In this document: piece by piece, positions 25,106 to 34,620 of the stretch
Layout of the letters: each line of letters starts with the position of its first letter
Numbering within the stretch: position 1 is the first letter of the stretch
Source: Burkholderiales bacterium
Lineage (GTDB): Bacteria > Pseudomonadota > Gammaproteobacteria > Burkholderiales > Casimicrobiaceae
Length of the DNA: 59,776 bases
NCBI GenBank assembly: GCA_020851235.1
Contig: JADZDD010000037.1
Span: forward strand, 1-59,776
Direction of reading: 5' to 3'
Notes under the pieces: model-generated
Databases searched by the model: none
What the model was told of the DNA's origin: nothing
Seen by the model: the letters and a program-made list of their open reading frames with translations, nothing else
Program-made: the position numbers and the translations under genes

Positions 25106-27052
25106 ATGAGCAAGATCATCGGCATCGACCTTGGCACCACCAACTCCTGCGTCGCCATCATGGAAGGCGGCAAGCCCAAGGTCATCGAGAATTCCGAAGG
25201 GGCGCGGACCACGCCTTCGATCGTCGCGTACATGGAGGATGGCGAGATCCTCGTCGGGGCGCCGGCCAAGCGCCAGGCGGTGACCAACGCGAAGAACACG
25301 ATCTACGCGGTGAAGCGGCTCATCGGCCGCAAGTTCGACGACGCCGAGGTGCAGAAGGCGCGGCAGCTGTCGCCTTTCAGCATCGTCAAGGCCGACAACG
25401 GTGACGCGTGGGTCGAGGTGCGCGGCAAGAAGATCTCGCCGCAGCAGGTCTCGGCCGAGATCCTGCGCAAGATGAAGAAGACCGCCGAGGACTACCTGGG
25501 CGAGGAAGTCACCGAAGCCGTCATCACCGTGCCCGCGTACTTCAACGACTCGCAGCGCCAGGCCACGAAGGACGCCGGTCGCATCGCCGGCCTCGACGTC
25601 AAGCGCATCATCAACGAGCCGACGGCGGGCGCGCTCGCCTTCGGTCTCGACAAGAAGGAAGGCGACCGCAAGATCGCGGTCTACGACCTGGGTGGCGGCA
25701 CGTTCGACATCTCGATGATCGAGATCGCCAACGTCGACGGCGAGCACCAGTTCGAGGTGCTCTCGACCAACGGTGACACGTTCCTGGGCGGGGAGGACTT
25801 CGACCAGCGCCTGATCGACTACATCGTCACCGAGTACAAGAAGGAATCGGGCGTCGATCTCAAGAACGACGTGCTCGCTCTGCAGCGCCTCAAGGACGCG
25901 GCGGAAAAGGCGAAGATCGAGCTCTCGTCCTCGCAGCAGACCGAGATCAACCTGCCGTACATCACGGCCGACCAGTCGGGCCCGAAGCACCTGTCGCAGA
26001 AGATCACGCGTGCGAAGCTCGAGTCGCTCGTCGAGTCCCTCGTCGACCGGTCGATCGAGCCGTGTCGCGTCGCGCTCAAGGATGCCAAGGAGACGGTCAG
26101 CGACATCTCCGACGTGATCCTCGTCGGCGGCCAGACGCGGATGCCGAAGGTGCAGGACAAGGTCAAGGAATTCTTCGGCAAGGAGCCTCGCCGCGACGTC
26201 AATCCGGACGAGGCGGTGGCGGTGGGTGCGGCGATCCAGGGCGGCGTTCTCAAGGGCGACGTCAAGGACGTGCTGCTCCTCGACGTGACGCCACTGTCCC
26301 TCGGTATCGAGACGCTGGGCGGCGTGATGACCAAGCTCATCCAGAAGAACACGACGATCCCGACCAAGGCGCAGCAGGTGTTCTCGACCGCCGACGACAA
26401 TCAGGGTGCGGTGACGATCCACGTGCTGCAGGGCGAGCGCGACATGGCCTCGGGCAACAAGAGTCTGGGCCAGTTCAACCTCGAAGGCATCCCGCCGGCA
26501 CCGCGCGGCATGCCGCAGATCGAGGTGACCTTCGACATCGACGCCAACGGCATCCTCCACGTGTCGGCGCGCGACAAGGCGACCGGCAAGGAGAACAAGA
26601 TCACGATCAAGGCGAACTCGGGCCTGTCCGAAGACGAGATCCAGCGGATGGTGAAGGATGCCGAGTCGCACGCGGCCGAGGATCGCAAGCTCATGGAGAC
26701 GGTCCAGGCGCGCAACCAGCTCGACGGCCTCGTGCACAGCGTGCAGAAGTCGCTCGCCGAGTACGGCGACAAGGTCGGCGACGAGAAGGGGAAGATCGAG
26801 GCCGCGCTGAAGAGCGCCGAGGCGCTCCTGAAGGAGAAGGATGCGTCGAAGGAAGCGCTCGAGGCCAAGGCAGAGGAGTTGGGCAAGGCGGCGCAGAAGC
26901 TCGGCGAGGCGATGTATGCCCAGCAGCAGGCGGCCGGAGCCGGCGCCGCCGGTGCCGGAGCAGGGGCGCAAGGCGGCGCGCAAGCCGGTGGCGGCGCGCA
27001 GGACGAGAAGGTGGTGGACGCCGAGTTCACCGAGGTGAAGAGCGACAAGTAA
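25106..27052 (+). CDS. dnaK: Chaperone DnaK (Hsp70)
   Basis: 648 residues. [36 protein letters not shown] and [14 protein letters not shown] are the ATPase motifs. The substrate domain begins at [14 protein letters not shown]. The C-terminal lid ends in a Gly/Ala-rich linker and [15 protein letters not shown] precedes the ATG. It works with GrpE and DnaJ encoded on either side. Confidence 0.98.
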   Translation: MSKIIGIDLGTTNSCVAIMEGGKPKVIENSEGARTTPSIVAYMEDGEILVGAPAKRQAVTNAKNTIYAVKRLIGRKFDDAEVQKARQLSPFSIVKADNGDAWVEVRGKKISPQQVSAEILRKMKKTAEDYLGEEVTEAVITVPAYFNDSQRQATKDAGRIAGLDVKRIINEPTAGALAFGLDKKEGDRKIAVYDLGGGTFDISMIEIANVDGEHQFEVLSTNGDTFLGGEDFDQRLIDYIVTEYKKESGVDLKNDVLALQRLKDAAEKAKIELSSSQQTEINLPYITADQSGPKHLSQKITRAKLESLVESLVDRSIEPCRVALKDAKETVSDISDVILVGGQTRMPKVQDKVKEFFGKEPRRDVNPDEAVAVGAAIQGGVLKGDVKDVLLLDVTPLSLGIETLGGVMTKLIQKNTTIPTKAQQVFSTADDNQGAVTIHVLQGERDMASGNKSLGQFNLEGIPPAPRGMPQIEVTFDIDANGILHVSARDKATGKENKITIKANSGLSEDEIQRMVKDAESHAAEDRKLMETVQARNQLDGLVHSVQKSLAEYGDKVGDEKGKIEAALKSAEALLKEKDASKEALEAKAEELGKAAQKLGEAMYAQQQAAGAGAAGAGAGAQGGAQAGGGAQDEKVVDAEFTEVKSDK

Positions 27053-27114
27053 CGAACGTGGCAGGGCGCCACGGCCGGGCGCAGCCTGGCCCAGGGCGCC
27101 GCAGCGGAGAATGC

Positions 27115-27162
27115 GCCGGAACGCGTCAGGTGCCGCGAAGGTACCGGGCGTTCCGGCTTTTT
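27115..27162 (+). terminator. Strong intrinsic terminator between dnaK and dnaJ
   Basis: GCCGGAACGC (27115-27124) pairs perfectly with GCGTTCCGGC (27148-27157), followed directly by TTTTT. The 23-base loop holds an inner stem, GGTGCC with GGTACC. dnaJ is therefore likely to need its own promoter or readthrough. Confidence 0.85.
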
Positions 27163-27231
27163 CCGTTGCCAGACGAGGCCGGTCCGCGATCGCGCGATCA
27201 CGACCGGTGGCGCTGATGCTCGCGAAGGGAG

Positions 27232-27253
27232 GGGCACCGGGAGTCCGGTGCCC
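27232..27253 (+). promoter_or_regulatory. Hairpin in the dnaJ leader
   Basis: GGGCACCGG-GAGT-CCGGTGCCC, a perfect 9-bp stem with a 4-base loop ending 29 bases before the dnaJ ATG and not followed by T residues. It could influence dnaJ translation or mRNA stability, for example as a thermosensor (inference). Confidence 0.5.
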
Positions 27254-27282
27254 GGGAATCAACGCAGGATCGAGCGGTATCC

Positions 27283-28413
27283 ATGTCGAAACGCGACTAC
27301 TACACGGTACTGGGCGTCGAACGCGGCGCTTCGGAGGACGAGCTCAAGAAGGCGTATCGCAAGCTCGCCATGAAGCATCACCCGGACCGCAACGCGGGAG
27401 ACAAGGAGGCCGAACACAAGTTCAAGGAAGCCAAGGAGGCCTACGAGGTCCTGACCGACGCGCGCAAGCGTGCGGCGTACGACCAGTTCGGTCACGCCGG
27501 CGTCGATCCGTCGCTCGGCGGCGGGCGCGCCGGGCCTGAGGGTTTCGGCGGCTTCGCCGACGCCTTCGGCGACATCTTCGGCGAGATCTTCGGCCAGCAG
27601 GGCCGCGGCAGCCGCGCCAACGGCGTCTATCGCGGCGCCGACCTGCGCTACAACCTCGAACTCTCGCTCGAGGACGCCGCACGTGGCGCCGAGGTGAAGA
27701 TCCGCATCCCCACCCTCGAGGAATGCGAGACCTGCCACGGCACCGGCGCCAAGCCCGGCACCCAACCCAAGCAGTGCGGGACCTGTCACGGCCGCGGCGA
27801 GGTCCGCGTCTCGCAGGGCTTCTTCTCGATCCAGCAGACCTGCCCGACGTGTCACGGCAAGGGCAAGGTCGTCGCCGAGCCGTGCGGCACGTGCCACGGT
27901 CAGGGGCGCCTGAAGAAGTCGAAGACGCTGTCGGTGAAGATCCCTCCTGGCGTCGATCAGGACGATCGCATTCGCCTCACCGGCGAAGGCGAGGCGGGGC
28001 TCAACGGCGGGCCGCACGGTGACCTGTACGTCGTCGTCAACCTGAAGCAGCACCCGGTGTTCCAGCGCGACGGCGCCGACCTGCACTGCGAGATGCCGAT
28101 CAGCTTCGCGACCGCCGCATTGGGGGGCGAGCTCGAGATCCCCACGCTCGACGGCCACGCGACGATCACGATTCCCGCCGAGACGCAGACCGGACAGACG
28201 TTTCGCCTGCGCAACAAGGGCATCCGCCCCGTGCGCGGCTCGGCGGCAGGCGACCTCTATTGCCACGTCTCGGTCGAGACGCCGATCAAGCTCACCGCGC
28301 GGCAGAAGGAGTTGCTGCGCGAGTTCGAGTCGATCAACCAGGAAGATCCGGGGAAGCACAATCCCAAGGCCAAGGGCTGGTTCGAGAAGGTCAAGGAATT
28401 CTTTGGCGATTGA
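27283..28413 (+). CDS. dnaJ: Chaperone DnaJ (Hsp40)
   Basis: 376 residues. The J domain has HPD in [12 protein letters not shown]. Then come a Gly/Phe-rich stretch, four zinc-binding CxxCxGxG repeats ([32 protein letters not shown]) and the C-terminal substrate domains. It stimulates DnaK and delivers clients. It is separated from dnaK by a 230-bp gap with a terminator and a leader hairpin. Confidence 0.98.
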   Translation: MSKRDYYTVLGVERGASEDELKKAYRKLAMKHHPDRNAGDKEAEHKFKEAKEAYEVLTDARKRAAYDQFGHAGVDPSLGGGRAGPEGFGGFADAFGDIFGEIFGQQGRGSRANGVYRGADLRYNLELSLEDAARGAEVKIRIPTLEECETCHGTGAKPGTQPKQCGTCHGRGEVRVSQGFFSIQQTCPTCHGKGKVVAEPCGTCHGQGRLKKSKTLSVKIPPGVDQDDRIRLTGEGEAGLNGGPHGDLYVVVNLKQHPVFQRDGADLHCEMPISFATAALGGELEIPTLDGHATITIPAETQTGQTFRLRNKGIRPVRGSAAGDLYCHVSVETPIKLTARQKELLREFESINQEDPGKHNPKAKGWFEKVKEFFGD

Positions 28414-28527
28414 CGGCGCACGCGTGGTCGTGGCCGCCGTCACGCACCCGGTCCTCGTGTCGCGGCCGTGCCTCCTGACGGCGCCGCGCGTGCCCACGTC
28501 CGCAGCGTGCATGCACGCGGACCTGCC

Positions 28528-29424
28528 GTGAGCGATCCCGCGCGGACGCACGAGAATCGTCGCGGGGTCGTCATGATGACGACCGCGATGGCGTGTTTCG
28601 TCGTCAACGATGCGCTGGTGAAGTACGCCAGCGAGAGCCTGCCGGCCGGACAGCTCATCTTCGTGCGCAGCGCACTTGCCACGGCGCTCCTGGGCGCGAT
28701 TGCCGTCGGCACCGGGCAGATCCGTCACGTTCACGCCGTGGCCCAGCGCTGGGTTGCGACGCGCTCGATCCTCGATGTCGCGACGACCTTTCTCTACCTC
28801 TTTGCGCTCTTCCAGCTGCCGATCAGCACCGCGGTGGCGATCAATTCGACGTCGCCGCTGATGATCACCCCGCTGGCGGCGTGGCTCGCGGGGTCGCGCA
28901 TGCGCGGCGCACTGTGGGTCGTGACCGCGATCGGCTTCCTCGGCGTCCTGCTCATCGTGCAGCCGCGGGCGGACGGTCTTAATGCCTACGCTCTCCTCTG
29001 CCTCGGCTCCGCGGTCATGCTGGCGCTGCGCGACGTGCTGACGCGTCGCGTGCACGCCGGCGTGCCGTCGATCGTCGTGACGCTCTCGGCCACGCTCACG
29101 GTCACGGCGATCGCCGGAATGCTGTCGCTGGCCGAGGGCTGGGCGCCGCTCGATGCCGCGCTCCTCGCCGTGCTCGCCGGGGCCGCGCTCGCGGTGGCCG
29201 CAGCCTACGTGCTGACCGTGCGCAGCACGCGCCACGGGGACCTCGCGATCATCGTCCCGTTTCGCTACTCGGCGCTGCTGTTCGCGGCGGTTGCCGGCTA
29301 CCTCGTGTGGGGCGACATCCCCAACGTCCTCGCCTGGATCGGCATCGCCCTCGTGATCGGCGCCGGCATCCACGTGCTGCGCGCGGATCGACGCGCGCGC
29401 GACGCCACGCCGGCCAGCGATTGA
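28528..29424 (+). CDS. EamA/DMT-family inner-membrane transporter
   Basis: 298 residues from a GTG (MSDPARTHENRRG...). About ten hydrophobic segments fall in two EamA halves, with FVVNDALVKYASE near the start and FRYSALLFAAVAGYLVWGD in the second half, both typical of drug/metabolite exporters. Substrate unknown. A longer frame from 28468 exists but its extra residues look untranslated; an ATG at 28573 would remove part of the first membrane segment. Confidence 0.87.
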   Translation: MSDPARTHENRRGVVMMTTAMACFVVNDALVKYASESLPAGQLIFVRSALATALLGAIAVGTGQIRHVHAVAQRWVATRSILDVATTFLYLFALFQLPISTAVAINSTSPLMITPLAAWLAGSRMRGALWVVTAIGFLGVLLIVQPRADGLNAYALLCLGSAVMLALRDVLTRRVHAGVPSIVVTLSATLTVTAIAGMLSLAEGWAPLDAALLAVLAGAALAVAAAYVLTVRSTRHGDLAIIVPFRYSALLFAAVAGYLVWGDIPNVLAWIGIALVIGAGIHVLRADRRARDATPASD

Positions 29425-29496
29425 GGTGATCGGCGCCACCTCCGGGCGGGACCCTGGGTTAGCATTACGTCCCATCTCATTTCCGGATCGCTCACC

Positions 29497-30639
29497 GTGC
29501 CTGCCCGTCTCCTCCTGACAGTTTCGCTGCTCCTTGCGGCCTCGGTCGCGTCGGCCCAGATCAAGATCGGCCTCATGGTCTCGGCGACCGGCCCCACCAC
29601 CGCGATCGGCATTCCGCAAAAGAATACCGGCGACCTCCTGCCACGCAAGATCGGCGACGCGAGCGTCGAGTACATCCAGCTCGACGACGGCGGCGACACG
29701 ACGCGCGCCGTGCAGAACATCAAGAAGCTCATCCAGGAGAACAACATCGACGCGATGATCGGGCCGTCGACGACGCCGAACGCGTTTGCGATCCTCGACA
29801 TCATCGCGGAGGCCAAGGTGCCGGTGATGGCGACGGTCGGGACCTCGGCGGTCGTCGAGCCGCTCGACGCCAAGAAGCGCTGGGTGTTCAAGACGACGCA
29901 AAACGACGACCTCATCGCCGCCGCGCTCATCAAGCACATGGTGAAGAGCGGCGTGAAGACCGTCGGCTTCATCGGCTTCAACGATCCGTATGGCGAGAAC
30001 TGGTACAAGGTGTTCGGGCCGCTCGCCGAGAAGGCGGGGATCAGGATCATCGCCAACGAGCGCTACGCCCGCACCGACCAGAGCGTCACGGGGCAGACCC
30101 TGAAGCTCATCGCGGCCAAGCCCGATGCGATCCTCATCGCCGCGGTCGGCGGTCCCGCCGTCTTGCCGCAGGCGACACTCCACGATCAGGGTTACAAGGG
30201 CAGGATCTACCAGACGCACGCGGTCGCCACCGACGACTACATCAAGCTCGGCAAGGAGAAGGTCGAAGGGACGGTGCTCGCGGCCGGGCCGATGCTCGTG
30301 ATCGACGAGATCCCCGATTCGAATCCGACGAAGAAGGTGGCGCAGGAGTACATCGCGGCGTACGAGAAGCGCTTCGGCAGCAAGCCTGCGACGTTCGGCG
30401 CCAATACCTGGGACGGCGGCATCCTCCTCCAGCGCGCGGTGCCCGCCGCGCTCAAGGCCGGCAAGCCCGGCACCGAGGCGTTCCGCGTCGCGCTGCGCGA
30501 CGCGCTCGAAAAGGAGCGCGATGTCGTCGGCACGCAGGGCGTGTTCAACATGTCGCCCTCCAATCACAACGGGATGGACGAGCGCGCGCGCGTGCTCGTG
30601 ACGGTCAAGGACGGAAAGTTCCGCCTGCTGCCGGAGTGA
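29497..30639 (+). CDS. ABC transporter substrate-binding protein, branched-chain amino acid type
   Basis: 380 residues with a GTG start and a signal peptide (MPARLLLTVSLLLAASVASA). The mature part has the type I periplasmic-binding fold of LivJ relatives: IKIGLMVSATGPTTAIG, DGGDTTRAVQNIKKLI, DAMIGPSTTPNA and FIGFNDPYGENWYKVF. It should bind an amino acid or small aromatic or carboxylic compound in the periplasm. No permease or ATPase genes are adjacent, so the transporter partner lies elsewhere. The stop overlaps the next gene's start. Confidence 0.9.
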   Translation: MPARLLLTVSLLLAASVASAQIKIGLMVSATGPTTAIGIPQKNTGDLLPRKIGDASVEYIQLDDGGDTTRAVQNIKKLIQENNIDAMIGPSTTPNAFAILDIIAEAKVPVMATVGTSAVVEPLDAKKRWVFKTTQNDDLIAAALIKHMVKSGVKTVGFIGFNDPYGENWYKVFGPLAEKAGIRIIANERYARTDQSVTGQTLKLIAAKPDAILIAAVGGPAVLPQATLHDQGYKGRIYQTHAVATDDYIKLGKEKVEGTVLAAGPMLVIDEIPDSNPTKKVAQEYIAAYEKRFGSKPATFGANTWDGGILLQRAVPAALKAGKPGTEAFRVALRDALEKERDVVGTQGVFNMSPSNHNGMDERARVLVTVKDGKFRLLPE

Positions 30640-31232
30640 TGCGCATCGTCGGCGTGCTGCTGGCGGCGGGGCGCGGCGTGCGCTTCGGCGGCGGCAAGCT
30701 CGCCGCGGCACTGCCGCAGGCCTCGCACGGGGTCGCTGCCGGTACGCCGGTGGGGCTTGCGAGCGCGCATCATCTGCTCGCGGCACTGCCCGAGGTCGTC
30801 GCCGTCGTGCGGCCGGAGGACAGCACGCTTGCGACAGGCCTCGCCGCGGCGGGAGCCCGCGTCGTCGCCTGCGCTCGGGCCGACGAAGGCATGGGAGCAA
30901 GTCTCGCCTGCGGTGTCGCCGCCGCGCGTGACGCCGACGGTTGGGTCGTCGCGCTGGGTGACATGCCGTGGATCGCACCTGCAACAGTGGACGCCGTTGC
31001 CGCCGCGCTGCGCGCGGGAGGCGAAGTCGTGGCACCGTGGTATCGCGGCCAACGCGGGCATCCGGTGGGCTTTGCGGCGAGTTGCGGTGCGGCGTTGACC
31101 GCTCTGGGCGGTGACGAGGGCGCGCGCTCGATCCTGCGCGAGCGCAAGGACGCGGTGCGGCTCGTGAATGTCGACGATCCCGGCGTCCTGGGCGATGTCG
31201 ATCGTGTCGAGGATCTTCGGCGTCCCCCGTGA
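30639..31232 (+). CDS. MobA-like nucleotidyltransferase (MocA/molybdopterin cytidylyltransferase type)
   Basis: 197 residues. GVLLAAGRGVRFGGGKL is the NTP-binding loop, followed by DEGMGASLACGVAAARD, VVALGDMPWIAP and RGQRGHPVGFAA, as in MocA-like proteins that attach CMP to molybdopterin for xanthine-dehydrogenase-type enzymes. No molybdoenzyme gene is nearby, so specificity is inferred only. The ATG overlaps the preceding stop codon (TGATG); a GTG one codon earlier is possible. Confidence 0.85.
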   Translation: MRIVGVLLAAGRGVRFGGGKLAAALPQASHGVAAGTPVGLASAHHLLAALPEVVAVVRPEDSTLATGLAAAGARVVACARADEGMGASLACGVAAARDADGWVVALGDMPWIAPATVDAVAAALRAGGEVVAPWYRGQRGHPVGFAASCGAALTALGGDEGARSILRERKDAVRLVNVDDPGVLGDVDRVEDLRRPP

Positions 31233-31293
31233 CGATCTTTCCAGTGGACGTGCAACGCGCGGCGTCTGCCGGTGTCGGGCCCGACGGTGGCCC

Positions 31294-31307
31294 TTGAGCG
31301 ATATCAA
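31294..31307 (+). promoter_or_regulatory. FNR/ANR-like box upstream of ubiUVT
   Basis: TTGAG-CGAT-ATCAA matches the FNR/ANR consensus TTGAT-N4-ATCAA at nine of ten positions. It lies 212 bases before ubiU. A weak -10 (TAACGT, from 31330) sits at the spacing expected for activation from -41.5. The linked genes serve anaerobic ubiquinone synthesis, which fits oxygen-responsive control. Confidence 0.65.
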
Positions 31308-31518
31308 GACGCACGTGCACCCGGGGTCGTAACGTGCAGCACCGACCCTTTGCGGTCGTCCTCGTTGCCTATCGATCCATGGACGTCTTTCTTGCTCCTC
31401 GCTCGTCTGTCGGGGAGCGTCGTCGTGACCGCCGTGCCGGCCCCGCGTCGTGCCGGATTCCTTCATTGCACCGCGGGCCGGGGTCGCGCCGCGTGTTTCG
31501 GGTCGGGAGCGCGTCGTG

Positions 31519-32574
31519 ATGGATGCCGTCGTGGCCGATTCCCACCCGGCGGCGCGCGGGTCGGTGGCGTGTCGCGCGCCCGATCTCGTCTGCCCGGCGG
31601 GCAGCCTCCCCGCACTCAAGGCGGCGGTCGACCACGGCGCCACGTGCGTCTATACGGGCTTTCGTGACGCGACCAATGCCCGCAACTTCGCGGGCTTGAA
31701 TTTCTCCCTCGCCGATCTCGAGATCGGCGTGCGTTACGCGCGCGATCGCGGCGTGCGGGTGCTGATCGCGCTCAACACGTATCCGCAGGCGCAGAACTAC
31801 GCGGCCTGGTGCGCGGCGGTCGATCGTGCCGCGGCGGTGGGCGCGCACGCGATCATCGTCGCCGACGCCGGGCTCATGGCGTACGCGGCGAAGCGTCACC
31901 CGAACCTCGCGCTGCACCTTTCGGTGCAAGGATCGGCGACGACGTACGAGGCGATCAACTTCTACGCCGATCGCTTCGGCATCAAGCGTGCCGTGCTGCC
32001 GCGCGTGCTCACGCTGGGCCAGGTGGCGAGCGTGGTGGCGCATGCGCGCACGGAGATCGAGGTGTTCGCCTTCGGCAGCCTGTGCGTGATGGTCGAGGGG
32101 CGCTGCCAGCTGTCGTCGTACGTGACGGGGCAAGGGCCCAATCTCAACGGTGTCTGCTCACCGGCATCCGCGGTGCGTTGGACCGAAACCGCGGCCGGTC
32201 GCGAAGTGCGGCTCGCCGGCGTGCTGGTCGATCGCTTCGCCCCCGGGGAGAACGCCGGGTATCCGACGCTGTGCAAGGGACGCTATGAGGTCGAAGGGGC
32301 GACGGGATACGCGATCGAGGAGCCGGTCAGCCTCAATACGCTCTCGCTCCTGCCCAAGCTGTGCGCGATGGGCGTGCGTGCCGTGAAGATCGAGGGGCGC
32401 CAGCGCAGCGTCGCGTACGTCGCCGAGGTGACCGCGGTGTGGCGTGCCGCCATCGACGCCTGCATCTGCGACCCCGAGCATTTCGAGGTCGACGCCGCCT
32501 GGGATGCTCGTCTTGCCCGGCTCGCCGAGGGGCGCCAGGTCACGCTCGGCGTGTATCACCGGAGTTGGCGATGA
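31519..32574 (+). CDS. ubiU: UbiU, U32-family subunit of the O2-independent ubiquinone hydroxylase
   Basis: 351 residues. The four cluster cysteines fall at 189, 196, 213 and 252, the same spacing (7, 17, 39) as Cys169, 176, 193 and 232 of E. coli UbiU. LVCPAGSLPALKAAVDHGA and VYTGFRDATNARNF are U32 signatures. With UbiV and UbiT it hydroxylates ubiquinone precursors without oxygen, using prephenate. The ATG has GGGAG nine bases ahead; the longer frame upstream is not needed. The stop overlaps ubiV by four bases. Confidence 0.95.
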   Translation: MDAVVADSHPAARGSVACRAPDLVCPAGSLPALKAAVDHGATCVYTGFRDATNARNFAGLNFSLADLEIGVRYARDRGVRVLIALNTYPQAQNYAAWCAAVDRAAAVGAHAIIVADAGLMAYAAKRHPNLALHLSVQGSATTYEAINFYADRFGIKRAVLPRVLTLGQVASVVAHARTEIEVFAFGSLCVMVEGRCQLSSYVTGQGPNLNGVCSPASAVRWTETAAGREVRLAGVLVDRFAPGENAGYPTLCKGRYEVEGATGYAIEEPVSLNTLSLLPKLCAMGVRAVKIEGRQRSVAYVAEVTAVWRAAIDACICDPEHFEVDAAWDARLARLAEGRQVTLGVYHRSWR

Positions 32575-33530
32575 ACGTGTCGGGGATGGACGGAGCCGCG
32601 ACGTCGGTCAGCCGCGGCAGCGATGCGCAACAGGCGCGCTTGCGCCTCGCGTTGGGCCCCCTTGCGTACTACTGGCCGCGGGCGCAGGTCCACGCCTTCT
32701 ACGAGGCGGTCGCCGGATTCGCGGTCGACGTCGTCTACCTGGGCGAGGTGGTGTGCGGCAAGCGCCACGAGGTCGGCTTTGCCGATTGGATGGCGATCGC
32801 TCGCGCGCTCGAGGCGGCGGGCAAGGAGGTCGTGTTGTCGGGTCTCGCGCTCCCCGAGTCGGAGACCGACCTTCGCATCTTGCGTCGCGTCGTCGGCAAC
32901 GGCGCCTTCGTTGTCGAGGCGAACGACATGGGCATGGTGCGGCTCGCCGCCGAGGCGCACGTGCCGTTCGTCGCCGGTCCGCATGTCAATGCCTACAACC
33001 TCGCCACGCTCGGGTTGCTGCGCGATGCCGGCGCGCTGCGCTGGGTGATGCCGATCGATCTGGGCGCCGACGCGCTCCGCGCGATGGCGCCGCTGCCCTT
33101 GCCGGTCGAGGTCTTCGCCTTCGGCCGGCTTCCGCTCGCGTGGTCGGCACGTTGCTTCACCGCGCGCGCACGCGATCGCGCCAAGGACGACTGCGGCTTC
33201 ACCTGCCGCGACGACCCCGACGGCCTTGCACTCGCCACGCTCGACCGCGAGTCGCTGTTCGTCTTGAACGGCATCCAGACGCAGTCGGCGCGTCCGTCGA
33301 GCCTCGCCAGCGTCATCGACGAGGCGGCAGCACTCGGCGTGTCGGTGCTGCGCGTCATGCCGCAATCGCAGCACACCGCCGAGATCGTGCGCAGTTTCCG
33401 CGACGGGATCGACGGCCGCGTCACGCCGGAAGAGGCGGCGCGCACGCTCGAGGCGCTCACCGGCGCGACGCGACCCGGTTACTGGCGTGGCGCCGCAGGG
33501 ATGGGACCACGCACCGAGGCGCGTGCATGA
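32571..33530 (+). CDS. ubiV: UbiV, U32-family partner of UbiU
   Basis: 319 residues. Cysteines at 62, 195, 208 and 212 correspond to Cys39, 180, 193 and 197 of E. coli UbiV, with identical spacing in the C-terminal triplet (13 and 4). LALGPLAYYWPRAQVHAFYE and YLGEVVCGKRHE are the family opening. It forms a heterodimer with UbiU, each carrying a [4Fe-4S] cluster. ATGA coupling to ubiU. An N-terminal extension of about 23 residues precedes the family's usual start. Confidence 0.95.
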   Translation: MNVSGMDGAATSVSRGSDAQQARLRLALGPLAYYWPRAQVHAFYEAVAGFAVDVVYLGEVVCGKRHEVGFADWMAIARALEAAGKEVVLSGLALPESETDLRILRRVVGNGAFVVEANDMGMVRLAAEAHVPFVAGPHVNAYNLATLGLLRDAGALRWVMPIDLGADALRAMAPLPLPVEVFAFGRLPLAWSARCFTARARDRAKDDCGFTCRDDPDGLALATLDRESLFVLNGIQTQSARPSSLASVIDEAAALGVSVLRVMPQSQHTAEIVRSFRDGIDGRVTPEEAARTLEALTGATRPGYWRGAAGMGPRTEARA

Positions 33531-33588
33531 ACGCGGGCGTGCAGCCTCGCGACGTGCGGCGTCGATGCGGGCGAGGCCGCGCCCGGTC

Positions 33589-34044
33589 ATGAATCCCGGG
33601 GTTGCGACGCCGACCTGGCGGGTGCCGGCACCCGTGGCCGCCGTGCTCGCGCGCCTGCCGACGCTGCCACCCTCGGCACTGGCCGCCGCGGCGCTGAACC
33701 GGGTCGCCGCGCGCTACGCCGACGCCGAATCGCTCGCCCCCCTCGAGGGCAAGGCGGTGCGCGTGAGCGTGACCGACGCCGGTGTCACGATCACCGTGCG
33801 CTGCGTGCGCGGCAAGTTCACCCCGGGAACTCGCGGTGTCACGCCGACCGCGACGATCGCCGCCTCGCTTGCCGACTTCGTGGCGCTCGCGACGCGGCGC
33901 GAGGATCCGGACACGCTCTTCTTCGCCCGTCGGCTGATGCTCGAAGGCGACACCGAGGCGAGCCTTGCCATGCGTAACCTGCTCGATCGCGTCGACGTCG
34001 CGCCCCTCGCCGCGTGGCTCACGCGCGTCGTCGCGCGTCGCTGA
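33589..34044 (+). CDS. ubiT: UbiT, SCP2-domain ubiquinone biosynthesis accessory factor
   Basis: 151 residues. The SCP2 lipid-binding domain spans most of the protein (ALNRVAARYADAESLAPLEG, then IAASLADFVALATRREDPD, FFARRLMLEGDTE). UbiT takes the place of UbiJ in oxygen-independent ubiquinone synthesis, binding hydrophobic intermediates. It follows ubiV by 58 bp. An in-frame ATG eight codons earlier is an alternative start. Confidence 0.9.
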   Translation: MNPGVATPTWRVPAPVAAVLARLPTLPPSALAAAALNRVAARYADAESLAPLEGKAVRVSVTDAGVTITVRCVRGKFTPGTRGVTPTATIAASLADFVALATRREDPDTLFFARRLMLEGDTEASLAMRNLLDRVDVAPLAAWLTRVVARR

Positions 34045-34117
34045 CCCCCCGCGCCGCGCCTGCGGTGGCGTACGCTTCGCTCGGCAGGCCCCGGGCGGTC
34101 TTGCCGCGATACCCGGG

Positions 34118-34576
34118 ATGGCCAGGCTCGAACTCAAGATTCCACCGCCGCTCGTCGCGCTGCTCGTCGCCGCGCTGATGGCGCTCGTGGCGTCGTGGCC
34201 GCCGCTCTTCGCCTTGCCGGCGGCGGCGCGAGTGGGGATCGCGGTGGCGCTGGCCGCCGTGGGTGCGGCGTTCGACGTCGCCGGACTCGTCGCCTTCCGC
34301 CGTGCGTCGACGACGATCAATCCATTGCATCCGGAGCGGGCGTCGGCGCTGGTCACCGGTGGCGTGTATCGCATCACGCGCAATCCGATGTACGTGGGGC
34401 TCGCCTTCGCGTTGCTGGCGTGGGCGGCGTACCTCGGCTCGCCCTGGGCGCTGCCGGGACCGGTGGCCTTCGTCGGCTACATCACCCACTTCCAGATCGT
34501 TCCGGAGGAGCGCATCCTGCGCGCCCGCTTCGCGCAGTTCGACGCCTACGCGGCGCGGGTGCGTCGCTGGCTGTGA
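34118..34576 (+). CDS. Isoprenylcysteine carboxyl methyltransferase (ICMT)-like membrane protein
   Basis: 152 residues with four hydrophobic segments and the ICMT/PEMT-like end of the family: GGVYRITRNPMYVGLAFALL, then VPEERILRARFAQFDAYAAR and VRRWL. Family members methylate small hydrophobic or lipid-linked acceptors in the membrane using S-adenosylmethionine; the bacterial substrates are mostly unknown. It lies 73 bp behind ubiT, which hints at a link to lipid or quinone chemistry but does not prove one. Confidence 0.85.
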   Translation: MARLELKIPPPLVALLVAALMALVASWPPLFALPAAARVGIAVALAAVGAAFDVAGLVAFRRASTTINPLHPERASALVTGGVYRITRNPMYVGLAFALLAWAAYLGSPWALPGPVAFVGYITHFQIVPEERILRARFAQFDAYAARVRRWL

Positions 34577-34620
34577 GCGCCGGCAGCCAGCGACGGTAAG
34601 GCGTGCCCGCCTCGCACCCG

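Noticed and set aside
27259-31320. A very long open frame (over 1300 codons) antisense to dnaJ, the EamA gene, the binding protein and the MobA-like gene
   Set aside because: Arg/Gly/Asp-rich nonsense composition, no family motifs, and it lies opposite four well-recognised genes. Long antisense frames are common at this GC content.
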